Below, piece by piece: positions 35,825-44,672 of a stretch of 64,000 nucleotides of DNA. The position numbers and the translations under genes are program-made. A model generated the notes under the pieces. That model was not told the DNA's origin and ran no database searches. It worked only from the letters and a program-made list of their open reading frames with translations. Each line of letters starts with the position of its first letter. Positions within the stretch are counted from its first letter, which is position 1. Source of the DNA: Thermithiobacillus plumbiphilus (GTDB lineage: Bacteria; Pseudomonadota; Gammaproteobacteria; Acidithiobacillales; Thermithiobacillaceae); NCBI RefSeq assembly GCF_038070005.1, contig NZ_JBBPCO010000009.1, positions 62,001 through 126,000 on the forward strand, written 5' to 3'.

Positions 35825-35836
35825 CAGGAGATTAAT

Positions 35837-36070
35837 ATGCCTACTGCAACTCAATCAAACAGCGTGCCGGTCACAGTGGATTCCGATAAATGCATCGCTC
35901 ATAAGGGATGTACCGTCTGTGTCGAGGTGTGCCCGCTGGATGTGTTGGCCATCGATCACGTTAATGGCACTGCTTACATGAAGTTCGATGAGTGCTGGTA
36001 TTGCACGCCCTGCGAAGCAGATTGCCCAACCGGTGCTGTCAAGGTGGATATTCCCTACCTGCTACGTTAG
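35837..36070 (+). CDS. Two-cluster ferredoxin, AprB-like
   Basis: This 77-residue protein has two cysteine motifs, CIAHKGCTVCVEVCP (about 17-31) and CWYCTPCEADCP (about 54-65), suited to two 4Fe-4S clusters. The spacing before the first cluster and the CWxC motif of the second resemble the N-terminal part of AprB, without its C-terminal tail. It lies 12 bases after the AprA-like gene behind CAGGAGA, so it probably forms the electron-transfer partner of that flavoprotein. Confidence 0.88.
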   Translation: MPTATQSNSVPVTVDSDKCIAHKGCTVCVEVCPLDVLAIDHVNGTAYMKFDECWYCTPCEADCPTGAVKVDIPYLLR

Positions 36071-36080
36071 GAGCCGGCCA

Positions 36081-37034
36081 ATGATGACATTTGTTATTAC
36101 TGATGAATTGGAAAAGCTGCAGGACCGGCTGGAAGATCCCGATGCCCAGGTTCGACGTATTGCGGTCATGGAGCTGGTGGACACCGGTAATGAAGCAGCC
36201 GTGCCGATGCTGATTGAAGCATTGCACGATGTAGAGGCCGGAGTGCGAACAGAGGCAGCACGAGGTCTCGAAGAGTTTCAGAATAATGCCATCCTCATGC
36301 CCCTTCTAGATGCGCTGGAAGATTGTGATGCCGGTGTGCGTGAAGCTGCGGCCCATACTTTGGAGGAACTGAAGCATCCCGGCCTGGCCGACCTGTTCCT
36401 GGAACGCCTGCAACGGCCCGATCCCTTCGTGCGTGCCTCAGTGTTGCGGGCTATACGTTCCTTGCGATTACCTGACAGCTTGGCGCCATCGTTGGCCGCT
36501 TTGTCAGACATGAATGCCGACGTACGTCGCGAAGCAGCAGGCGTTCTAGGTTATCTGAAGGATCCGGAAGCTTTGCCTGCGATTGCCCAAGTAGCGAGGA
36601 ATGATCTCGATCCCGAGGTGCGCCGCATGGCTGTTGGTGCACTGGGCTTCTCGGATAGCGGATTAACAATGCAGGCCCTCGTTGCAGCCATCTCCGATAG
36701 CCATTGGCAGGTACGGGAGGAAGCGGCGGCAATGATCGGTAAACTTGCATTGGCCGAAACCGATGACGCCTTGATTTCTGTGATGCTGGATGATTTCTGG
36801 CAGGTACGCGCCAAGGCGGCGATCAGCCTCGGCAAAATCAAAAGCAGGCGAGCGGTGCCTGTTCTCTCAGAAGCGTTATTCCATGATGTGAGCAATCTGC
36901 GCAAGGAGGCAGCCCTGGCGCTGGGTGAAATAGGAGATCTAAGAGCTGTTCCATTTTTACGAAAGGCACAATTGGACCCGGATCCTGATGTACGCAAGCT
37001 AGCCGATTGGGCTCTGGCGAAGATGCCTGCCTGA
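36081..37034 (+). CDS. HEAT-repeat (PBS-lyase-like) scaffold protein
   Basis: The 317-residue product is made of about nine 31-residue helical repeats with the pattern DxxxxVRxxAAxxLGxL and prolines at the turns, for example [28 protein letters not shown] and [16 protein letters not shown]. No catalytic motif is visible. Such repeats usually serve as protein-binding scaffolds or cofactor chaperones. Lying between two ferredoxin genes, it may assemble or dock the redox partners. An AGGAG site precedes ATG 36081; the tandem ATG at 36084 is an equal choice. Confidence 0.88.
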   Translation: MMTFVITDELEKLQDRLEDPDAQVRRIAVMELVDTGNEAAVPMLIEALHDVEAGVRTEAARGLEEFQNNAILMPLLDALEDCDAGVREAAAHTLEELKHPGLADLFLERLQRPDPFVRASVLRAIRSLRLPDSLAPSLAALSDMNADVRREAAGVLGYLKDPEALPAIAQVARNDLDPEVRRMAVGALGFSDSGLTMQALVAAISDSHWQVREEAAAMIGKLALAETDDALISVMLDDFWQVRAKAAISLGKIKSRRAVPVLSEALFHDVSNLRKEAALALGEIGDLRAVPFLRKAQLDPDPDVRKLADWALAKMPA

Positions 37035-37050
37035 CATTTGGGAGGAAACA

Positions 37051-37374
37051 ATGACTTTTGTCGTAACCGAGAACTGCATTCGCTGCAAATATACAGATTG
37101 TGTGGAGGTGTGCCCGGTGGATTGCTTTCATGAAGGGCCTAACTTCCTTGTCATTGACCCAGAAGAATGCATTGATTGCACTCTCTGTGAACCTGAATGT
37201 CCGGCCAATGCCATTTTTGCTGAAACAGATCTACCGCCCGACCAGATCCACTTCGTCGAGTTGAACGCGGAACTTGCCAGAAGCTGGCCAGTGATCAGTG
37301 AAAGCAGGGAACCGCTGGCGGAAGCAGCTCAGTGGGACGGGATCCAGGATAAAATGGGGCTATTATTGCGCTGA
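37051..37374 (+). CDS. fdxA: 7Fe ferredoxin of the Azotobacter FdI type
   Basis: The 107-residue protein closely follows Azotobacter ferredoxin I in layout: [21 protein letters not shown] carries ligands for a 3Fe-4S and a 4Fe-4S cluster, and [18 protein letters not shown] completes them. The conserved C-terminal extension with the WDGI motif near residue 95 is present. It is a low-potential electron carrier in the cytoplasm. GGGAGG precedes ATG 37051. Many proteobacteria carry fdxA as a single core gene, but here it is embedded in the cluster. Confidence 0.93.
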   Translation: MTFVVTENCIRCKYTDCVEVCPVDCFHEGPNFLVIDPEECIDCTLCEPECPANAIFAETDLPPDQIHFVELNAELARSWPVISESREPLAEAAQWDGIQDKMGLLLR

Positions 37375-37386
37375 AAGGGGCTCTCA

Positions 37387-38835
37387 ATGAGACGTGTACT
37401 GCTCACCACTGTTCTTAGTCTCTCTATCATCGGTTGTAGTCAGAAGGACCAGAAAAACTCCCCTGAGGGACAGTCTGATACGAAGCAAGTCATCACGCTG
37501 GGAATTGGCACACAGAACACCACAACCAACACCGTCACGGCTGGTGTCATCATCAGGGAGCTAGGCTTACTGGAAAAGTACCTACCCCGATCCGGCAAAT
37601 ATCAGAATGTAGAATACAGGGTCAACTGGCAGAACTTCACTTCTGGCCCCCCGGTGACCAATGCCATGATGGCCAATAAGCTGCATATTGGCATGATGGG
37701 TGATTATCCGCTCATCATAAATGGATACACCTTTCAGTCCAATCCGGACAGCAGAAGTTATCTTATTAGCCTGATTGCATATAACGCTAGTGGTTCTGGA
37801 AATGGCGTAGTGGTACATGAAGATTCTCCTTACTATCAATTGGAAGATCTGAAAGGGAAATCGCTCTCAGTTCCCTTTGGATCCGCTGCGCATGGTATGT
37901 TGCTCAAAGCCATGCAGGATCGGGGCTGGCCAGAAAGTTATTTCAAGCTTTCCAGCCAGAGTCCGGAGGTCGGCACCAGCAATCTGCAGGAACGCAAAAT
38001 TGATGCCCACGCTGACTTTGTACCATTTGCAGAACTCTTACCATTCCGTGGTTTTGCCCGAAAGATCTTTGATGGTGCGGAAACCGGTGTGCCCACTTTT
38101 CATGGTGTGGTCGTTCGGCAGGATTTTGCCGATAAATATCCGGAAGTGGTGGTTGCCTATCTCAAAGCAATGTTGGCGGCTGATGAATGGGTGAAGCGAA
38201 ACCCTAAAGAGGCTGCGGAAAAAATCGCGCAGTGGACAGGGACGGACAAGGAGGTCGTGTATATCTTTTTGGGTCCTGGCGGGATCATGACTTTGGATCC
38301 GAGCATCAAATCCAAGTGGTTGGAAACCATTCGCTACGACGCCCAGGTATTGCAGCGCATGAACAAGATAAAGGGTTTTAATCCCGATCCCTGGGTGAAT
38401 GAAACCTATCTCAGGCAGGCTTTTAAGGAAACCAGCCTGGATTATGAGAAGCAGAAGGCTTCAATGGCGGGTACTGTGGTCAGTGGTGAGGACCACTTCT
38501 GCAATCAGTCGATCGATCAAGCTCTGCAGGCGGGCGAAATATGGACCTCCGATGAGGGCATTTCGGCTTACAGTTCGCCGGACTGTACCTTGGCAGCATA
38601 CAAGCAATTGCAGAATCAAGGCAAAAAGATTCTAGTGGCATATCTATTTGACCAGGCCAGAGGCACGAAACTGTTCGCAGACAAGGCATTTTACGCCATC
38701 AGTGATGGCTCTGGGGATAAGCCACGTTTGACGCCATTTCTCCTGAAAAAGGACGCCGCCTCGTATGTGGCCAAACATGGTGGTCGGGTCGCGACCTTTG
38801 CAGAGGCACTCTCCATAGCCGCCCGGAGGACTTAA
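37387..38835 (+). CDS. Nitrate/sulfonate/taurine-class ABC substrate-binding lipoprotein with NosL-like C-terminal domain
   Basis: The 482-residue product starts with a lipoprotein signal ending SIIGC (Cys about residue 18). Residues about 35-345 form an SsuA/NMT1-type periplasmic binding domain (LGIGTQNTTTN, PFGSAAHGML, EVGTSNLQERKIDAHADFVPF). The last roughly 115 residues resemble NosL, a copper-binding protein, in RGTKLFADKAFYAI and the ending YVAKHGGRVATFAEA. A conserved-looking Cys lies at HFCNQS. Binding proteins of this class are usually about 320-340 residues, so the extension is distinctive. It may bind a metal-bearing ligand or sense metal. Confidence 0.85.
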   Translation: MRRVLLTTVLSLSIIGCSQKDQKNSPEGQSDTKQVITLGIGTQNTTTNTVTAGVIIRELGLLEKYLPRSGKYQNVEYRVNWQNFTSGPPVTNAMMANKLHIGMMGDYPLIINGYTFQSNPDSRSYLISLIAYNASGSGNGVVVHEDSPYYQLEDLKGKSLSVPFGSAAHGMLLKAMQDRGWPESYFKLSSQSPEVGTSNLQERKIDAHADFVPFAELLPFRGFARKIFDGAETGVPTFHGVVVRQDFADKYPEVVVAYLKAMLAADEWVKRNPKEAAEKIAQWTGTDKEVVYIFLGPGGIMTLDPSIKSKWLETIRYDAQVLQRMNKIKGFNPDPWVNETYLRQAFKETSLDYEKQKASMAGTVVSGEDHFCNQSIDQALQAGEIWTSDEGISAYSSPDCTLAAYKQLQNQGKKILVAYLFDQARGTKLFADKAFYAISDGSGDKPRLTPFLLKKDAASYVAKHGGRVATFAEALSIAARRT

Positions 38836-38836
38836 T

Positions 38837-39784
38837 ATGGAAACCCCGGAACGTGTGCAATCGCACTTCACGACAGCAGATACCAAAGCAGTGGGAACGA
38901 CAACCGAGACTCGCGCATCAGGTACCGTTGTCCATCTACGCAACAGCACTGGTGTGCTACAGAGAATGCAGGTGCAAGCAAAATCTCAGACCCACAGCCT
39001 TTGGCAAGCGATACGGGCGAATGCCAGAAGTTATCTGCTTGGCCTGTTGTCACTATCCGCCCTGACCCTGTTCTGGTATCTAGCAACACATTATCGAGTG
39101 GATTTTTACATCCGTTTTGGCAACATTCCGGATCCCGCCAGTGTTTTTGAATCCTTAATACGCATGAGCCACACGGATTCGGTGTTCCAGAACATCATTG
39201 TGAGTGTGCGCCGGGTCTTTATAGGGTTCGCCATCGCTGCCATTCTTGGTGTGGCGTCTGGTCTGGTCATTGGACGCTATACCTTGGCCAGGGATCTCCT
39301 GTTTCCCGTATTCGAAGTCCTGCGTCCTGTGCCTGCCATCGCCTGGGTTCCCATGGCCATCATGCTTTGGCCGACTTCGGAATCGAGCATTGTGTTTATC
39401 ACCTTTCTTGGCGCCTTTTTCCCCATCGTGTTGAACACCTATCAAGGTGTGCGCGATCTCGACCCGGTCCTGGTCCGTGCGGCCAGGAGCCTCGGGGCAG
39501 GCGAGGGCGCATTGCTTCGAGAGGTCATTCTGCCTGGCGCACTACCACATATCTTCACTGGGCTTGCCTTGGGTATGGGGGTAGCCTGGGTCTCGCTGAT
39601 TGCTGCGGAGATGATTTCGGGACAATTCGGCATTGGTTATTTCACCTGGGAAGCGTATTCCCTCATCCAATACGCCGATATCGCTGTAGGTATGATGATC
39701 ATTGGATTATTGGGTCTACTCAGTAGCGCACTGATCCGCTTCGCGGGTAGGATCGTGATGCCCTGGGTCCACTTGCATAGATAG
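38837..39784 (+). CDS. SsuC/TauC-type ABC transporter permease
   Basis: The 315-residue membrane protein has a long hydrophilic N-terminus (about 60 residues) followed by about six membrane segments. The EAA loop AARSLGAGEGALLREVILPGALPH near residue 215 fits the nitrate/sulfonate/taurine class. It starts one base after the binding-protein stop. The N-terminal extension is longer than usual; a later start is possible but no better ribosome site was seen. Confidence 0.9.
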   Translation: METPERVQSHFTTADTKAVGTTTETRASGTVVHLRNSTGVLQRMQVQAKSQTHSLWQAIRANARSYLLGLLSLSALTLFWYLATHYRVDFYIRFGNIPDPASVFESLIRMSHTDSVFQNIIVSVRRVFIGFAIAAILGVASGLVIGRYTLARDLLFPVFEVLRPVPAIAWVPMAIMLWPTSESSIVFITFLGAFFPIVLNTYQGVRDLDPVLVRAARSLGAGEGALLREVILPGALPHIFTGLALGMGVAWVSLIAAEMISGQFGIGYFTWEAYSLIQYADIAVGMMIIGLLGLLSSALIRFAGRIVMPWVHLHR

Positions 39785-39793
39785 GAGAAAAGC

Positions 39794-40654
39794 ATGGATA
39801 GCCGGGCGAAAGGGCAGCTGGTGATTCGGGATCTGCACATTGCCTTCAAGCAAAATGGGGAATCGTTTCTCGCTGTGGAGGGATTCTCTCTGGATGTTCG
39901 GCCAGGGGAGTTCGTCTCGATCATAGGACCATCTGGCTGTGGCAAGTCGACCATGCTCAATGCCGTGGCGGGTTTCATACGCCCGCAATCGGGCGGCATT
40001 CTGATTGACGACCAACCGGTAATGGGGCCAGGCGCGGATCGTGGTGTGGTTTTTCAGCAGTATTCGTTGTTTCCCTGGAAAACAGTTCGGGAGAATGTTG
40101 AATTCGGTATGAAGATGAAAGGCCTTGCGCGGTTTCAAAGGGAACGCGCCGCCCGCACCCTACTAGGGCTGGCCGGTCTGCTGGCTTTTGAAAATCATTA
40201 TCCGGACCAGTTGTCCGGTGGCATGAAGCAGCGTGTCGGCATTGTGCGCGCCCTGGCCACTGGGCCCAGGGTATTATTGATGGATGAACCGTTCGGGGCG
40301 CTGGATGCACAGACGCGCGCCATCATGCAGCAAATTCTCACTAATATGATGCAACAGCTAGGCATCACTGTACTTTTCATTACCCATGACATCGATGAGG
40401 CCATATTCCTGTCAGACCGAGTAGGCGTAATGAGCACCCGGCCTGGTACCCTGAAGCGGATGCTGACTGTACCTCTGCCACGCCCAAGACAAGCAGCGAT
40501 GACCACCAGCCCGGACTATTTGCAGCTCAAGCAGGAGATCATGGTCTTGATCCGCGAGGAGAGCATGAAGGCCATGGACAATGAGTTATCGGACGGCGAT
40601 GGTTTCGGCATGAAAGTGGGTCCGGAAGGGCTGGGAGCACTGCTGGGCTTGTAG
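39794..40654 (+). CDS. SsuB/TauB-type ABC transporter ATPase
   Basis: The 286-residue product has Walker A GPSGCGKST near residue 45, Q-loop FQQYSLFPW, signature LSGGMKQR, Walker [16 protein letters not shown] and the switch histidine in FITHDIDEA. It energises the permease encoded nine bases upstream. A TAGGAG site precedes the start. Confidence 0.94.
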   Translation: MDSRAKGQLVIRDLHIAFKQNGESFLAVEGFSLDVRPGEFVSIIGPSGCGKSTMLNAVAGFIRPQSGGILIDDQPVMGPGADRGVVFQQYSLFPWKTVRENVEFGMKMKGLARFQRERAARTLLGLAGLLAFENHYPDQLSGGMKQRVGIVRALATGPRVLLMDEPFGALDAQTRAIMQQILTNMMQQLGITVLFITHDIDEAIFLSDRVGVMSTRPGTLKRMLTVPLPRPRQAAMTTSPDYLQLKQEIMVLIREESMKAMDNELSDGDGFGMKVGPEGLGALLGL

Positions 40655-40670
40655 CCCGGCAGGTGTTTCC

Positions 40671-40689
40671 AACTTGTCATGACATGTAG
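40671..40689. promoter_or_regulatory. Candidate GntR operator, copy 2
   Basis: AACTTGTCATGACATGTAG contains the perfect palindrome TGTCATGACA (40675-40684). It lies 16 bases before the large oxidoreductase gene and differs from copy 1 at one position. A CTGGGCT-TGT-AGCCCGG hairpin without a T tract just upstream overlaps the end of the ATPase gene. Confidence 0.72.
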
Positions 40690-40704
40690 ATACAGGAGTC
40701 AGGA

Positions 40705-43700
40705 ATGAACGCATTTGTCGGCGCGGATCAAGGTCCCAAGAGTCTGCTATCAAACACCCGTCAACAGCTCCACCTGCGCATAGAGGGATTTTCCTATGCT
40801 GATTTATACCGGCCGGAACGCTTGCCGGAGCTGGATAAAAAGTTTCAGCGCTGGCTGGAGGAGCGGGACGAGGCCCTAGCGGTACGCTTTGATAGCTACA
40901 GGCGCCAAGGGAGCCTTACAGCCACAGCAGAATCTGATCTGCTGATCGAATCGGCCCGGCATCTGGAGGATTTCCTGGTGATGGTCTTCGGGCTTGAACG
41001 TGCCCAGGCTGGGTTGCGCGCGCAGCAATTTCAGGACGAGCCGGTGCATGCCTTCAAGGAACATTTTGTCAAGCCGACTATCCGTAAAAAACGCGTGGGC
41101 CAGATGCTGGATTTCGGGGAACTGGATGCGCGTGTACGTGCTTTCCTACCAGATGTACAAGACATTGATCCCGAGCTGGCCATCGCCCGACTCTGGCAAC
41201 AATCCAGTGCGGCGAATGATCAGGTACTGCTTTCTTTGGTGGAGGACTGGGTCTGGGCCGCGATCAGTACAGCTTCAGGGCGGCAACGGATCAAGGATTG
41301 GGTCAGTTTTCGTGTCCCGCGCAAGCGCGATTTCGTTCGGCTCGTCCCAGTGACTCCTGTTCCTTCTGATCCGGCCGGGCGTGTGCAAGGGCCGCCAGAA
41401 CAATGGCGGCAACGTGATGGTTTTTCTCTGACCGACGCGCGCGCCAGTCTGCGCGAGGTCATGGACCAGGTCCACTACTGTGTATTCTGTCACGATCATG
41501 AAGGTGACCGTTGCTCTAAAGGTTTCCAGGGCAAGGACGGTGAGTTCCGACGCAATCCGTTGGACGTCGAACTGACCGGCTGCCCGCTGGAAGAGCGAAT
41601 ATCCGAAGCAAATGTGCTCAAGCGGGACGGTTTCACTCTAGGAGCATTGGCGGTCATCATGATTGATAATCCGCTGCTGCCCGCCACCGGACACCGGATT
41701 TGCAATGACTGCATGAAGTCTTGCATTTACCAAAAACAGGAGCCGGTCGACATTCCGCAGATCGAAACACGCATTCTAACGGATATCCTAGGCTGGCCCT
41801 GGGGCTTCGAAGTCTACTTCTTGTTGACGCGATGGAATCCACTCAACCGCGAAAGACCTTACACCCTGCCTTATAATGGCTTCAAGGTACTTACTGTGGG
41901 TTCCGGTCCGGCCGGGTTCAACTTGAGCTATCACCTGTTACAGGCGGGTTTTGGCATTGCCGCCATTGACGGCCTCAAGATCGAACCCCTGCCGTCGTGG
42001 TGGACAGGCTCGGCTGAACAGGTGCCCGTACCGATCCTCGACATCAACGAACTCTTCGAATCGCTGGACTCGCGGCGCATCGCCGGCTTCGGCGGGGTTG
42101 CGGAATACGGTATTACCGTACGCTGGGATAAAAATTTCCTCAAGCTCATTCAGCTCGCCTTGTGCCGCAATGCGTATTACTGCCTTTATGGTGGCGTGCG
42201 CTTTGGCGGCACGCTTACTGTCGAGGATGCCTGGGCAATTGGCTTTGATCACGTAGCGCTGTGTACAGGCGCCGGCAAGCCGACCGTTCTGCCCATGAAA
42301 AATCACCTTGCCCAAGGCATCCGCCAAGCCAGCGACTTTCTCATGGCCTTGCAGCTAACGGGAGCTGCCCAGTGGGAGAGTCTGGCAAATCTGCAGGTGC
42401 GTCTGCCTGCCCTGATCATTGGTGGTGGCTTGACGGCCATAGATACTGCGACCGAGGTACAGGCTTACTACATTCGTCAAGTGGAAAAGCTGCTTGAGCG
42501 ATATGAAGCACTTGCGGAAACCGGACGTATGGATGCACTTCATGCGTCGTTGGACCCAGCTCAACGAATCATTCTAGAGGAACAGCTTGCTCACGGCCGG
42601 CAGGTCCGACAGGAACGGGAGCGGGCGAATCGAAACGGTACATTGCCGGACTTTATCTCCCTTATTCATGCTTGGGGAGGAGTAACCGTCGTTTATCGGC
42701 GCTCAATGGCGCAGTCTCCAGCCTATCTGCGTAATCATGAAGAGATTGAAAAGGCGTTGCAGGAAGGCATTTTTTATGCCGAAGCCCTTTCCCCGCTTGA
42801 GGCCAAGCTGGATGAGGCCGGGCATGTCCGGGCCATGTTGTTCGCCCTTCAGGCACAGGACTCGAATGGCAACTGGCGGGATGCTGGCGAGCAAGTCGAA
42901 CTTGCCACGCGTTCCGTTTTCGTTGCTGCTGGCAGCACGCCTAATACCTCCTATGAAAGGGAGCATCCCGGCACATTCCCCATGCAGGGTCGCTTCTATG
43001 CCGCCTTCTCCTCCAGCGCCGATGGCGAGGAAGTGCACCCGATTCCGGGTTTGGGACATTGCAAATCCAGGGAGACAGGATTCCTGACTGGTTATCCCGG
43101 TCCCAAAAAAGTGAGTTTCTATGGTGATAACCATCCGCATTTCCATGGAAGCGTGGTAAAGGCAATGGCCTCAGGGCGAAAAGGTGCCTGCGAGATAATT
43201 GATCTTTTCAAGGGCCAAGCCACCATCCACGCGGACACTGCGACCCTCGACCAGCTATGGCGGCGCTTCGCGGCCGATCTAGACAACCGGTTCTCGGCCA
43301 GAATCAAATCGGTGGAGCGATTAGGCCAGCATTTGGTCCGTTTGACCATTCACGCGCCGCAAGCAACCCAAAACTGGCAGCCGGGCCAGATCTTTCGGCT
43401 CCAAAATTATGCAGGCCTCGCCTCGACCATGGGTAACACCCGGCTGCAGATGGAGGGAGTCGCCCTGGATGGGGTTCATGTTGATCGCGAACGTGGACTC
43501 ATTACCCTGATGGTCAACGAAGTTGGGGTATCCACCCGCATTGCCGGCAGTTTACAGCCCGGCGACCCCGTGGTGCTCATGGGGCCCACCGGCACGGGGG
43601 TACCCATCGTGGAGGGACAGCATATCGTCGTGATTGGTCATCGGGCGGCTTTCACGAGCCTAATGGACGCTAGCGCAACCTGGCGGAGCAAGGGCAATCA

Positions 43701-44241
43701 CGTCACCTTTATCGGCCATTTTCGTGATGCAGAGGCAATTGTGCCTCTGCAGGAGTTGGCGGCGGAGTTGGCAGACCAATTGGTTTGGGTAATTGACCAA
43801 GGACCGACGCCGATGCTGATGAGCCCCAACGAAATCTGCCACCTAGGCTGGCCCGCCTTCCTGCGCAGATGCGCTGAGGACGAGCACCTCGGCGCCTGGT
43901 TGAAAAATGCCGATTTGCTACTGGTCTCCGACACGCCGGCAGCCATGCGGTTATGTGCCACCGCAATCGAGGAAGATTTGCGTATGTTTGCCAAGCCGGG
44001 ATTGCGGGCAATTGCCGCCGTAACCAGTCCGATGCAATGCATGCTGAAAGAGGTATGTGCTCAATGCCTTTGCAGTCATCGAGGAAATCCGGGGAAAGCA
44101 GAAAAAACAGTGTTTTCGTGCTTCGATCAACATCAGTCTTTATTCCATGTTGATTTCGTCAACCTAGGTTTGCGCCAGAGACAAAATGCAGTGCATGAAA
44201 AGCTTGGTGCACTCTGGTTTGATCAGCTTATGCATGAATAA
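40705..44241 (+). CDS. Fused GltD-like and FNR/PyrK-like oxidoreductase (NfnAB-type modules in one chain)
   Basis: The 1178-residue cytoplasmic protein begins with about 250 residues that I do not recognise. Residues about 256-350 have iron-sulfur cysteines (CVFCHDHEGDRC and ICNDCMKSC). From about 390 to 855 it is GltD-like, with FAD motif VLTVGSGPAGF and nucleotide motif LIIGGGLTAIDTA. From about 860 to 1130 it is a flavin reductase-like unit ending in CMLKEVCAQCLC, as in PyrK and NfnA 2Fe-2S sites. Separate NfnA and NfnB subunits couple NADH, NADPH and ferredoxin. A role in driving the cluster's ferredoxins is inferred. It follows operator copy 2 and an AGGAG site. Confidence 0.82.
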   Translation: MNAFVGADQGPKSLLSNTRQQLHLRIEGFSYADLYRPERLPELDKKFQRWLEERDEALAVRFDSYRRQGSLTATAESDLLIESARHLEDFLVMVFGLERAQAGLRAQQFQDEPVHAFKEHFVKPTIRKKRVGQMLDFGELDARVRAFLPDVQDIDPELAIARLWQQSSAANDQVLLSLVEDWVWAAISTASGRQRIKDWVSFRVPRKRDFVRLVPVTPVPSDPAGRVQGPPEQWRQRDGFSLTDARASLREVMDQVHYCVFCHDHEGDRCSKGFQGKDGEFRRNPLDVELTGCPLEERISEANVLKRDGFTLGALAVIMIDNPLLPATGHRICNDCMKSCIYQKQEPVDIPQIETRILTDILGWPWGFEVYFLLTRWNPLNRERPYTLPYNGFKVLTVGSGPAGFNLSYHLLQAGFGIAAIDGLKIEPLPSWWTGSAEQVPVPILDINELFESLDSRRIAGFGGVAEYGITVRWDKNFLKLIQLALCRNAYYCLYGGVRFGGTLTVEDAWAIGFDHVALCTGAGKPTVLPMKNHLAQGIRQASDFLMALQLTGAAQWESLANLQVRLPALIIGGGLTAIDTATEVQAYYIRQVEKLLERYEALAETGRMDALHASLDPAQRIILEEQLAHGRQVRQERERANRNGTLPDFISLIHAWGGVTVVYRRSMAQSPAYLRNHEEIEKALQEGIFYAEALSPLEAKLDEAGHVRAMLFALQAQDSNGNWRDAGEQVELATRSVFVAAGSTPNTSYEREHPGTFPMQGRFYAAFSSSADGEEVHPIPGLGHCKSRETGFLTGYPGPKKVSFYGDNHPHFHGSVVKAMASGRKGACEIIDLFKGQATIHADTATLDQLWRRFAADLDNRFSARIKSVERLGQHLVRLTIHAPQATQNWQPGQIFRLQNYAGLASTMGNTRLQMEGVALDGVHVDRERGLITLMVNEVGVSTRIAGSLQPGDPVVLMGPTGTGVPIVEGQHIVVIGHRAAFTSLMDASATWRSKGNHVTFIGHFRDAEAIVPLQELAAELADQLVWVIDQGPTPMLMSPNEICHLGWPAFLRRCAEDEHLGAWLKNADLLLVSDTPAAMRLCATAIEEDLRMFAKPGLRAIAAVTSPMQCMLKEVCAQCLCSHRGNPGKAEKTVFSCFDQHQSLFHVDFVNLGLRQRQNAVHEKLGALWFDQLMHE

Positions 44242-44672
44242 TCTGTTAATCGGACACCTGGTGGGACGTAATGGTCGCAACCGGAAGACATGTTATGGCT
44301 TTCCAGAATGCTATTTCCCCTGTTGTAGTGCTTCAGCGCAGAAAATTAGTATAAGTTTTATGTTGGAGTCGGGTGTGCTGTTTAATCTTGGTGCGAATAG
44401 AGATCTGCTGCACCGTTTTGGTACCGCTTTAATCTCTTGCTTCGGTGAAAACACGCTAAACACTTCATTTCCTAGGCATCATTCTATTTGGCATGCAGCC
44501 TGCATTAAGTTAAGAGAATGGGATAGCAGTTACCCGTGCCGGTGCCGGGGTATCGAAGCGGTCTAGGCCTAATCAGGTCGATTGCCAAGCAGATGGGCTG
44601 CCTTTTCATCCAATGTGGTGGAGATTGTCAATACAAACTTATCGGCACGTGTAACAACAGGGGGAAAGACGC
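44242..44672. other. Intergenic stretch without a convincing gene
   Basis: This AT-richer stretch of 431 bases holds a plus-strand frame (44186-44566) that overlaps the oxidoreductase end and has neither a ribosome site nor a recognisable product. A weak sigma-54-like element, TGGCAT-N5-CTGCA (44489-44504), is the only regulatory candidate for the porin gene downstream. I see no RNA gene or terminator that I would defend. Confidence 0.5.

Noticed and set aside
44186-44566. Plus-strand frame of 126 codons after the Nfn-like fusion gene
   Set aside because: It overlaps the end of that gene, has no ribosome site and is rich in unrelated Cys and Ser codons. No homologue is recognised.
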